Shown here: piece by piece, positions 53,764-60,784 of the stretch | Layout: each line of letters opens with the position of its first letter | Numbering within the stretch: position 1 is the first letter of the stretch | Origin: Arthrobacter sp. H16F315 | GTDB taxonomy: Bacteria > Actinomycetota > Actinomycetes > Actinomycetales > Micrococcaceae | NCBI RefSeq assembly: GCF_024124825.1 | Contig: NZ_JAMXSS010000002.1 | Coordinates: 1,488,001-1,552,000 of the forward strand | Reading direction: 5' to 3' | DNA length: 64,000 bases | The notes under the pieces: generated by a model | Database searches by the model: none | Seen by the model: the letters and a program-made list of their open reading frames with translations, nothing else | What the model was told of the DNA's origin: nothing | Program-made: the position numbers and the translations under genes

Positions 53764-54437
53764 ATGTCAAGACCCTATGTGGACGCTGGCCGCACAGGCC
53801 AAAAGCGCCGCACCTTGGACGCTCTCGTGGCAGCGGCCCGCCAACTCGTCGCGGCGGGTGAAACTCCCACAGTGGACGAGGCCGCGCTCGCCGCTGGGGT
53901 GGCCCGCAGCACCGCTTACCGCTATTTCCCCGGCCAGCGCGAGCTGCTGGCGGCCGCCCATCCCGAGACCGCGCGAACATCGATGCTGCCGGAGAATCCC
54001 CGGACGATGCGGCAGAGCGGCTGGACGCCGTGGTAATCGAGTTCACCCGGATGATCGTCGGCACCGAGGCGCAGCAGCGCACCATGTTGCGACTCTCCCT
54101 GGAGCCTGCCGATGGCCGGGAACAGAGCCTGCCGCTCCGTCAGGGCCGCGCCATCGCCTGGATCGCCGAGGCACTGGCCCCGCTGCGGAAACAGTTGCCA
54201 GAGCAGGAGATTCATCAGCTGGTGCTCGCGATCCGGAGCGCCATAGGCATCGAGTCCCTGGTCTGGCTGACCGATGTGGGTGGCCTGAGCAGGGAAGCCG
54301 CCGTCGCGTCGATGCGGTGGTCGGCCGGTGCCCTGCTCAGCCAGGCGCTGCTGGCCGGGATGCCGGGAGCAGGCCCGGCACCAAGTGCTGGCCACCAGCC
54401 GGCGAAGCCCCAGGTTACGCCTCGTTACCCCGGATGA
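53764..54437 (+). pseudogene. TetR-family regulator, one apparent frameshift
   Basis: Adding one C to CCCC 53998-54001 gives 224 residues. The helix-turn-helix is TVDEAALAAGVARSTAYRYFPGQRELL (noted in part as AGVARSTAYRYF) near residues 35-60, and the rest is a helical ligand domain. ATG 53764 follows a TACCAT box (53751-53756) by 7 bases; ATG 53755 in the same frame is an alternative. The gene is divergent from the cupin gene and the shared palindrome is its likely operator. The frameshift would remove the ligand and dimerisation domain. Confidence 0.85.
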
Positions 54438-54455
54438 ACTGGTGTTTCCGCACCG

Positions 54456-54485
54456 TTGTTCCACCCTGGAACGCCGCCCTATCGT
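54456..54485 (+). promoter_or_regulatory. Promoter of the siroheme synthase gene
   Basis: TTGTTC (54456-54461) and TATCGT (54480-54485) are 18 bases apart, and the -10 box ends 6 bases before ATG 54492. This implies a leaderless transcript. Confidence 0.5.
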
Positions 54486-54491
54486 CGATGC

Positions 54492-55748
54492 ATGGCAATT
54501 CAGGACATTTACCCCACGGCGCTGCGCCTCCTCGGCCGCCCCGTGCTGGTCGTTGGCGGCGGCCCTGTCGCCGCGCGCCGCGCCAAGGGACTGCTCGACG
54601 CCGGCGCCCGGGTCACCATCGTCGCGCCCCTCGCCTGCCCCGCCCTGGCTGACCTGGCCGACGCCGGGCTCCTCGACTGGGCTCCGCGGGCGTACCGCAG
54701 CACCGACGTCGACGCCGTCTGGTTCGTCCAGACCGCCACCGGGGACACCACCGTTGACGCGCAGGTAGCGGCCGACGCCGAGGCGCAGCGCATCTGGTGC
54801 GTCAACGCCTCCAACCACGAAGCCTCGGCCGCGTGGACGCCCGCCGTCGCGGTGGTGGACGACGTGAAGATCGCTGTGAACGCAGGGGGAGACCCGCGCC
54901 GCGCCATGGCCCTGCGTGACGCCGTCGCCACCGCCCTCGAAACCGGGGACCTGCCGCTGCGCCGCCGGCGGGAAACTCCGGGCACCGTAGCCCTCGTGGG
55001 GGGCGGCCCCGGCGACATTGGGCTCATCACAGTCCGCGGCCGGCGGCTGCTGGGCCAGGCCGACGTTGTTGTCGCGGACCGCCTCGGCCCGCGCGAACTC
55101 CTCCGCGAACTGGCCCCCGACGTCCGTGTGATCGAGGTCGGCAAGACCCCAGGCCACCACCCTGTCCCGCAGGCCGAGATCAACCGCATCCTTGTCGACG
55201 AAGCCCTGCAGGGCCACCGTGTGGTCCGGCTCAAGGGCGGCGACCCTTACGTCCTGGGCCGCGGCGGCGAGGAAGCCGAGTTCTGCCGGCAGCACGGCGT
55301 CGAGGTCGAAGTCGTTTCCGGCGTCACATCGGCCATCTCGGTCCCGGCCGCCGCCGGCATCCCGGTCACGCACCGCGGGCTGGCCAAGGGCTTCAGCGTC
55401 GTGACCGGCCACGAGGAGCTGTCCGAAGTTCCGGCCCGTGCGGACCACACCGTGATCCTGCTCATGGGCGTGGGCCAGTTGCGCGAGTCCGCGGCTTCCC
55501 TGGCACGCGCCGGTTTGCCTCCGGGGACACCTGTTGGCATCGTAGAGAATGGATACCTGCCCAACCAGCGGGTGACCATCGGAACGCTCGGGACCATCGC
55601 GGACCAGGCGGAGGCCGCAGGCGTTGCGAACCCCGCCGTGATCGTGATCGGTGACGTGGTCCGCGTCAGCCCGTTCGCGCCGTCGCACTTTAAGACCGCG
55701 GACTACAGCACCACCTCCCCGAACGCCCCCCGCGTCCTGACCAAGTAG
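54492..55748 (+). CDS. cysG: Siroheme synthase: precorrin-2 dehydrogenase domain fused to uroporphyrinogen-III C-methyltransferase
   Basis: The 418-residue protein has an N-terminal NAD-binding domain (VVGGGPVAARRAKGLLDAG, about residues 16-34) and a C-terminal SAM methyltransferase domain: VALVGGGPGDIGLITVRG, VVRLKGGDPYVLGRGGEE and AAAGIPVTHRG. It methylates uroporphyrinogen III twice and oxidises precorrin-2 to sirohydrochlorin; iron is then added by the chelatase encoded 11 kb upstream. Together they supply siroheme to the sulfite reductase. The start is fixed by the promoter just upstream. Confidence 0.94.
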   Translation: MAIQDIYPTALRLLGRPVLVVGGGPVAARRAKGLLDAGARVTIVAPLACPALADLADAGLLDWAPRAYRSTDVDAVWFVQTATGDTTVDAQVAADAEAQRIWCVNASNHEASAAWTPAVAVVDDVKIAVNAGGDPRRAMALRDAVATALETGDLPLRRRRETPGTVALVGGGPGDIGLITVRGRRLLGQADVVVADRLGPRELLRELAPDVRVIEVGKTPGHHPVPQAEINRILVDEALQGHRVVRLKGGDPYVLGRGGEEAEFCRQHGVEVEVVSGVTSAISVPAAAGIPVTHRGLAKGFSVVTGHEELSEVPARADHTVILLMGVGQLRESAASLARAGLPPGTPVGIVENGYLPNQRVTIGTLGTIADQAEAAGVANPAVIVIGDVVRVSPFAPSHFKTADYSTTSPNAPRVLTK

Positions 55749-55767
55749 CCCCGACCCTTAGCCTCAT

Positions 55768-55831
55768 CCAACTGACTCGCAGTTGAGGTCGTTATGAGCC
55801 CGCAAAACGACCTCAACTGCGAGTCAGTTGG
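55768..55831. repeat. 64-bp palindromic intergenic repeat, copy 3
   Basis: Outer arms CCAACTGACTCGCAG and CTGCGAGTCAGTTGG are identical to copy 1. The inner arms TTGAGGTCGTT and AACGACCTCAA pair, with a different sequence from the other copies at the first four positions. It lies between two plus-strand genes, 27 bases upstream of the next start. Confidence 0.88.
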
Positions 55832-55858
55832 GCCGTGACAGAAAAAAGGAACACAGCC

Positions 55859-57319
55859 GTGTCAACGAACAGCCCTGCAGGAACTGCCGCTCGCCCGCTG
55901 CGCATCGCCATTGTCGGCTCCGGACCCGCCGGTGTTTACGCCGCGGACATCCTCACCAAAAGCGAGGCGGTCAAGAGCGGTGGGCTTACGGTGAGCATCG
56001 ACCTCTTCGACCGCTACCCGGCACCCTATGGGCTGATCCGCTACGGCGTGGCACCGGACCACCCGCGCATCAAGGGCATCGTCAACGCCCTGCACAAGGT
56101 CCTGGACCGCGGCGACATCCGCTTTTTCGGCAACGTGGACTACGGCACTGACCTGTCCCTGGCGGACCTGCAGAGGCATTACGACGCCGTCATCTTCGCC
56201 ACCGGCGCCATCAAGGACGCGGACCTGAACATTCCGGGGATCGAGCTGGAGGGCTCCTACGGCGGCGCCGACTTCGTCTCCTGGTACGACGGCCACCCGG
56301 ACGTCCCCCGGGAGTGGCCGCTCCAAGCCAGTGAAGTTGCCGTGATCGGCAACGGCAACGTGGCCCTGGACGTGGCCCGGATGCTCTCCAAGCACGCCGA
56401 CGACCTCCTCAGCTCCGAAATCCCGGACAATGTCTACGCCGGGCTGAAAGCCTCCCCGGTCACCGACGTCCATGTCTTCGGCCGCCGCGGGCCGGCCCAG
56501 GTGAAGTTCACCCCGCTGGAGCTGCGCGAACTCTCCCACTCCAGGGACGTCGACATCATCCTCTACGCCGAGGACTTCGAGTTCGACGCCGAATCAGACC
56601 GCCAGATCCAAAGCAACAACCAGACCAAGACCATGGTGGGAACGCTCACCAACTGGATCGCCGGGCAGCCGGAGGACCTGAGCGAACTCACATCCTCCCG
56701 CCGCCTGCACCTGCACTTCCTGCACAGCCCGGTGGAAGTGTATGACGACGCGGACGCCCCGGGCCGTGTCGCCGGGATCAGATTCGAGCGCACCGCGCTG
56801 GACGGTACCGGCAACGCCCGCGGCACCGGTGAGATCATCGACTACCCGGTCCAGGCCGTCTACCGCGCCATCGGCTACTTCGGTTCGGCCCTGAACGAGG
56901 TCGGCTTCGACCACGGCAAGGGTGTTGTGCCGAACGACGGCGGCAGGGTCCTGGATGCGTCTGGCGCCCGGGTGCCGGGCATCTACGCCACGGGCTGGAT
57001 CAAGCGCGGCCCGGTCGGGCTGATCGGGCACACCAAGGGCGACGCCCTCGAAACCGTGACGCATCTGCTGGCGGACCTCGAAAAGCTGCCGCCGGCTGCA
57101 GCACCCGCGCCGGACGCCGTCGTCGAACTGCTGCAGAACCGGGGCGTGCAGTACACCAGCTGGGAAGGCTGGCTGGCGCTCGACGCGCACGAGCGGTCCC
57201 TTGGCGAAAAGGCGAGCGCTGCCGCTGGTGCGGACGGCGTCCGGCGCGAACGCATCAAGGTGGTCCCGCGTTCGGCCATGGTCCGGATTTCCCGCGACGG
57301 GGTGGCCGCGGAAGTCTGA
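55859..57319 (+). CDS. FAD-dependent ferredoxin-NADP reductase (FprA-like)
   Basis: GTG 55859 is chosen because AAAGGAA lies 7 bases upstream; an in-frame GTG 24 bases earlier abuts the repeat. The 486-residue adrenodoxin-reductase-type protein has the FAD motif IVGSGPAGVYAADIL, FDRYPAPYGLIRYGVAPDHP (noted in part) and the NADP motif GNGNVALDVARML. FprA-type enzymes move electrons between NADPH and ferredoxin. Beside a ferredoxin-dependent sulfite reductase cluster it may supply reducing power, which is inference. Confidence 0.93.
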   Translation: MSTNSPAGTAARPLRIAIVGSGPAGVYAADILTKSEAVKSGGLTVSIDLFDRYPAPYGLIRYGVAPDHPRIKGIVNALHKVLDRGDIRFFGNVDYGTDLSLADLQRHYDAVIFATGAIKDADLNIPGIELEGSYGGADFVSWYDGHPDVPREWPLQASEVAVIGNGNVALDVARMLSKHADDLLSSEIPDNVYAGLKASPVTDVHVFGRRGPAQVKFTPLELRELSHSRDVDIILYAEDFEFDAESDRQIQSNNQTKTMVGTLTNWIAGQPEDLSELTSSRRLHLHFLHSPVEVYDDADAPGRVAGIRFERTALDGTGNARGTGEIIDYPVQAVYRAIGYFGSALNEVGFDHGKGVVPNDGGRVLDASGARVPGIYATGWIKRGPVGLIGHTKGDALETVTHLLADLEKLPPAAAPAPDAVVELLQNRGVQYTSWEGWLALDAHERSLGEKASAAAGADGVRRERIKVVPRSAMVRISRDGVAAEV

Positions 57320-57384
57320 CCGCCAGCTGGCTCCGGATTGTCCTGGAGGGGAATTTTCGACGTGTAGTCAGTAGGCTTACCGTC

Positions 57385-57420
57385 ATGGATGAGCAACTCA
57401 CGCCAGCGGCCCGCCGATGA
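57385..57420 (+). other. Possible 11-codon leader ORF overlapping the topoisomerase start
   Basis: ATG 57385 opens a peptide MDEQLTPAARR whose TGA (57418-57420) overlaps the topoisomerase ATG (57417) as ATGA. A TAGGCT box (57372-57377) ends 7 bases before it, so the transcript may begin at this small ORF. It may couple translation to the next gene, or be the true N-terminus if a base is missing. Confidence 0.35.
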
Positions 57421-58407
57421 GGCTCCGTCGCAGCAACGCGTCCGGGCGCGGCTACCGGCGTCTCGCGTCCGGGACCGGCTTCAGCTACAAGGACCTGGAC
57501 GGCTCCACCCTGGCAGCCGGGCAGGTGCGCGATCGGCTGGAAAGCATCGGCATCCCGCCGGCTTGGAAGGACGTGTGGATAGCCCCGTACGACAACGGGC
57601 ACATCCAGGCCACCGGGCTGGACGCGGTCGGCCGGCGCCAGTACATCTATCACCCAAGCTGGCGGGAGAAAAAAGACCGGCTGAAGTTTGACCGGGCGCT
57701 GCAGCTCGCGGAAACCCTCCCGGCCGCTCGCCGGCTCGTTACCTTGGACCTGCGCTCCGAGGGCCTCGCCCGGGAGCGGGTGCTGGCGGCCGCCTTCAGG
57801 ATGCTGGACAGCGGCTCGCTGCGGGTTGGCTCGGAGCGGTATACCAACGAGAACGGCAGCCACGGCCTCGCCACGCTGCTCTGCGCCCACGTCCGCGTGA
57901 GCAAGGACGAACTGCGGCTCAGTTTCCCCGCCAAGAGCGGCCAGACCTGGGAATCGCGGATCAACGACGCCGACCTTGCCGCCGTCGTTCGCCAGCTCAA
58001 GCGCCGCGGCGGCAAGGCCCGCCTGCTGGCGTACCGGGACGGTCGGAGCTGGCATCCCGTGTCAAGCGCCGAGATTAACCAGTACGTCAAGGAACGCACC
58101 GGCCAGGACTTCACCGCCAAAGACTTCCGGACCCTGCGCGGAACTGTGGCCGCCGCCGCCAGCCTGGCGCGGAGCGGTCCGCAGCCAAAGGTTTCAGCCC
58201 GGAAGCGCGCGGTGAGCCGCGCCATGGTGGATGCATCGGATGTCCTCGGTAACACTCCGTCGATCGCCCGGAAAAGCTACGTGGATCCCCGGCTGCTGGA
58301 CCACTTTGCCGCGGGGGGAGACGATCGACCCGAAGCGGCCGGACTCCGCCGAGTCCGAGGTCCGGGCCCTGTTGTACCGCGAGGGCGACGTCGTTGCGCT
58401 GCGCTGA
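57417..58407 (+). CDS. DNA topoisomerase IB, bacterial type, frameshift near the C-terminus
   Basis: The protein opens RLRRSN and has IPPAWKDVWIAPYDNGHIQATG, YHPSWREKKDRLKFDR, LCAHVRVSKDELRLSF, KDFRTLRG and the tyrosine segment PSIARKSYVDPRLL, where the Tyr forms the covalent DNA link. It relaxes supercoils by single-strand nicking. GGGGGG 58314-58319 appears to hold one G too many: with five, the frame continues AAGETIDP and ends at TGA 58405-58407, 329 residues. As given, the frame runs on to 58526 with a meaningless tail. All catalytic residues precede the shift. Confidence 0.9.
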
Positions 58408-58473
58408 CGCCGTGTACTGCGCTGACGCCGTCGCGCTGCGCTGACGCCGTGTACTGCGCTGGCGCCGTGCGCT
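58401..58473. repeat. Four tandem repeats of about 18 bp
   Basis: GCGCTGACGCCGTGTACT occurs at 58401-58418 and 58438-58455. GCGCTGACGCCGTCGCGCT (19 bp) lies between, and GCGCTGGCGCCGTGCGCT follows at 58456-58473. The array starts at the last codons of the topoisomerase and fills the gap to the convergent DUF1206 gene. Confidence 0.85.
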
Positions 58474-58480
58474 GCGGGAG

Positions 58481-59356
58481 CTACATCCGTCCGAAGCGCG
58501 CCCGGAGCAGCGCAAACACCCCGTAGGCGATGAACCCGGCACCGATGGCCAGCAAGAGTACCGGGCCGAACGGTTGCTCCAGCAGGGCTTTGAGGCTGCC
58601 GTCCAGCCCGGTTGCGGAGGCCGGGTCATTGGTGGCCGCGGCGATCACAAACAGCAGGCCCGTCAGGATCAGCGCCACTCCCTTGGCGATGTGTCCGGCA
58701 ACGCCCAGGCCGCTGATCAGATGGCCCCTGCGCGTTCCCTCAAAATGGCCTAACTCCGCCTTGAACTTCTTCCCCGCGCCTTTGGCGATGAAGTACACCC
58801 CGATCCCGATCACGGTCAGGCCCAGACCGATGAGCGCCGGCACACCGAACGGCCCGTGCACCAGTGCGACGCTCAAATCCCGGGTCGAATCGCCGGAATC
58901 GCCCCCGTTGCCCAGCGCGAAGCCGGCGAAGCTGAGTCCCACGCTGGCGTAGGCGATGCTGAGGAAGCCGGAGGAAACGAACTTGCCAACCCGGGCCCGG
59001 CGCGGGAGGTGCCGGGCCCGTAGCGTGGCCTCACTCAGCTGCCACAGGGCGAGTCCGGCGCACGCGACAAACCCCGCCCACATAACCGCCGGCCCCCAGG
59101 GGTTGGCCGCGAGCTGTTCAATCGCCCCGGTGGGCTCCGCCTGGCCCGGGGAACCCAGGGCCAGGGCCGCGGCAATCGCGCCGATAATGATGTGCAGCAG
59201 TGCCATCACGGCAAAGCCGGAACGGGCGACGACGTCGAGGGCCGCACTGTTGGAGGCATCCTCCGCGGCATCTGCCGCGTCGGCGGCGTCCGGCACGGAT
59301 TCGTCAGGGTCCTCGCCGGCAGGGGAGGGCCGGTCCCGGGGCCCTGGTGATTCCAT
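58481..59356 (-). CDS. DUF1206 membrane protein
   Basis: The 291-residue protein has an acidic Asp/Ala-rich N-terminus of about 40 residues and then six membrane segments in three similar pairs. Each pair contains a GFxxHxxxG or related pattern (ARSGFAVMALLHIIIGAIAA, KFVSSGFLSIAYASVG, GLGVAGHIAKGVALILTG). This triple repeat is the mark of DUF1206. Function is unknown. TAGACT (59369-59364) ends 7 bases before its ATG, suggesting a leaderless transcript. It is convergent with topoisomerase IB. Confidence 0.9.
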   Translation of the reverse strand: MESPGPRDRPSPAGEDPDESVPDAADAADAAEDASNSAALDVVARSGFAVMALLHIIIGAIAAALALGSPGQAEPTGAIEQLAANPWGPAVMWAGFVACAGLALWQLSEATLRARHLPRRARVGKFVSSGFLSIAYASVGLSFAGFALGNGGDSGDSTRDLSVALVHGPFGVPALIGLGLTVIGIGVYFIAKGAGKKFKAELGHFEGTRRGHLISGLGVAGHIAKGVALILTGLLFVIAAATNDPASATGLDGSLKALLEQPFGPVLLLAIGAGFIAYGVFALLRARFGRM

Positions 59357-59485
59357 GCCGCAGAGTCTACTCAGACCCGGTCCCCGCGCCGAACTATCAA
59401 CTTTTTGCTAAGTGTGCTTACCATAGTCGGGTCGTGGCCTTTTGGGGTGACGGCAGTCCCGGACCCAGACGATAGGAAGCTCACC

Positions 59486-60022
59486 ATGGCAGGAAATCTC
59501 GTTGCCCGATCCATCCACGACCTGACGGCGGGGGCCTGGTTCGGCGGCTCGCTGATGGGTGCTATCGGGCTGAACGGAGCAACGGCGGAAGCCAAGGACC
59601 CGGCCGAACGCACCCGCCTCTCCAGCCTGGGCTGGAAGAAGTGGGCCCCTTTCCAGGCGGCCGCCTTCGGTGCGCACCTGCTCTCCGGGCTCGCCATCAT
59701 GTGGGAGAACAAGGGCCGGATGGCCAAGCAGGACGGCGTAACCCGGCTGAGCGTCTACAAGTCCATCGTTACCCTGGCCGGTGCCGCCGTGACGCTGTAT
59801 TCCGGTCTGCAGGGCGCGAAGGTGGACAAGCTAGCCGCCGAAGGTGCTGAGGGTGCCACCGAGCCCAAGCCCGGCGCCTCGGAGGAACTCCGCTCGGCCC
59901 AGCAGCAGTTGAAGATCCTGCAGTGGGCGATCCCCGTCTTCGCCGGCGTGGTGATCGTCCTCGGTGCCAAGCACGGTGAAATGCAGCGGCCCAAGAACGT
60001 TTTCCAGGGCCTCACGCGCTAG
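59486..60022 (+). CDS. Hypothetical membrane protein
   Basis: ATG 59486 follows an AGGAAG ribosome binding site. The 178-residue protein starts with a soluble IHDLTAGAWFGGSLMGAIG segment, has hydrophobic stretches near residues 55-70, 95-110 and 145-165, and an Ala/Glu-rich loop (AEGAEGATEPKPGASEEL). I do not recognise a characterised family, though such small proteins are common in Arthrobacter. It is divergent from the DUF1206 gene across 129 bases and is followed by a very strong two-tier hairpin. Confidence 0.75.
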   Translation: MAGNLVARSIHDLTAGAWFGGSLMGAIGLNGATAEAKDPAERTRLSSLGWKKWAPFQAAAFGAHLLSGLAIMWENKGRMAKQDGVTRLSVYKSIVTLAGAAVTLYSGLQGAKVDKLAAEGAEGATEPKPGASEELRSAQQQLKILQWAIPVFAGVVIVLGAKHGEMQRPKNVFQGLTR

Positions 60023-60030
60023 CGGCACAC

Positions 60031-60096
60031 GCCGTCAGCGCACAGGCCGCGGCGCCGGAATCCCGTTCCGGCGCCGCGGCCTCACGCGCTGACGGC
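60031..60096. terminator. Two-tier hairpin terminator between convergent genes
   Basis: Outer arms GCCGTCAGCGC (60031-60041) and GCGCTGACGGC (60086-60096) and inner arms GGCCGCGGCGCCGGAA (60045-60060) and TTCCGGCGCCGCGGCC (60066-60081) are perfect complements, 27 bp in total. It can stop transcription from both sides. Confidence 0.88.
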
Positions 60097-60103
60097 AGTG
60101 CGG

Positions 60104-60784
60104 TTACTGCCGGATCCACTCCGCGCAGGAGTTCAGGTTCCGGTGCACACTCTCGACGGCGGAAGTTTCGTCGTGTGCGGCTATTGCGTCCACGAGTTCG
60201 TCATGACCTTCGTGCGGGAGCCCGCTGAAGCCGCCGCGCTGCTGCTGGCGGAGCAGGCCGGCGTGGAAAACAGCGCCGAAGCTGGCGTACAGCTCGTGCA
60301 GCAGCGGATTGCCCGATGCCTGCGCAACCAGCAGATGGAAATCCCAGTCCGCCCGGGCCCAGCCCGCGTAGTCGCCGGCCAGCCAGGACTCACGGCGCGC
60401 CGTCAGCAGTACACGCATCGCCCCGACGTCGCTGCCAGCTGCATGGCGGGCCGCAAGCCGGGCCGCCTGGGTGTCCAGCCCCACCCGGACCTCCAGGATG
60501 TGAGCCTGCGAGTGGTCCAGGTACATGCGCTGGGCTGCGCCGGAGATCTCGCTGGTTGCGCGGACGTAGGTGCCGTCGCCGCGCCGGACATCGAGCATAC
60601 CGCCGTGGGCCAGGGCCTTGACCGCCTCCCGCAGGGTTCCCCGCGAGACTCCGAGCATGGCCATCAGTTCAGGTTCGGCCGGGATCCGTTGCTGCAGCGG
60701 CCATTCGCCGGAGTGGATCAGGCCGCGGAGCTTGGCGGTGACCTCCTCCACCAGCGGCGGCCGATGGGACGGTGTGAGGCTCAT
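60104..60784 (-). CDS. GntR-family (FCD domain) transcriptional regulator
   Basis: The 226-residue protein has a winged helix (EEVTAKLRGLIHSGEWPLQQ, PELMAMLGVSRGTLREAVKAL) and a helical FCD domain with HLLVAQASGNPLLHELY and metal-binding His residues toward the C-terminus (SGLPHEGHDEL). FCD regulators sense organic acids or sugar acids. Its ATG overlaps the stop of the upstream MFS gene by 4 bases, so it probably controls that transporter from within the same operon. Confidence 0.93.
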   Translation of the reverse strand: MSLTPSHRPPLVEEVTAKLRGLIHSGEWPLQQRIPAEPELMAMLGVSRGTLREAVKALAHGGMLDVRRGDGTYVRATSEISGAAQRMYLDHSQAHILEVRVGLDTQAARLAARHAAGSDVGAMRVLLTARRESWLAGDYAGWARADWDFHLLVAQASGNPLLHELYASFGAVFHAGLLRQQQRGGFSGLPHEGHDELVDAIAAHDETSAVESVHRNLNSCAEWIRQ

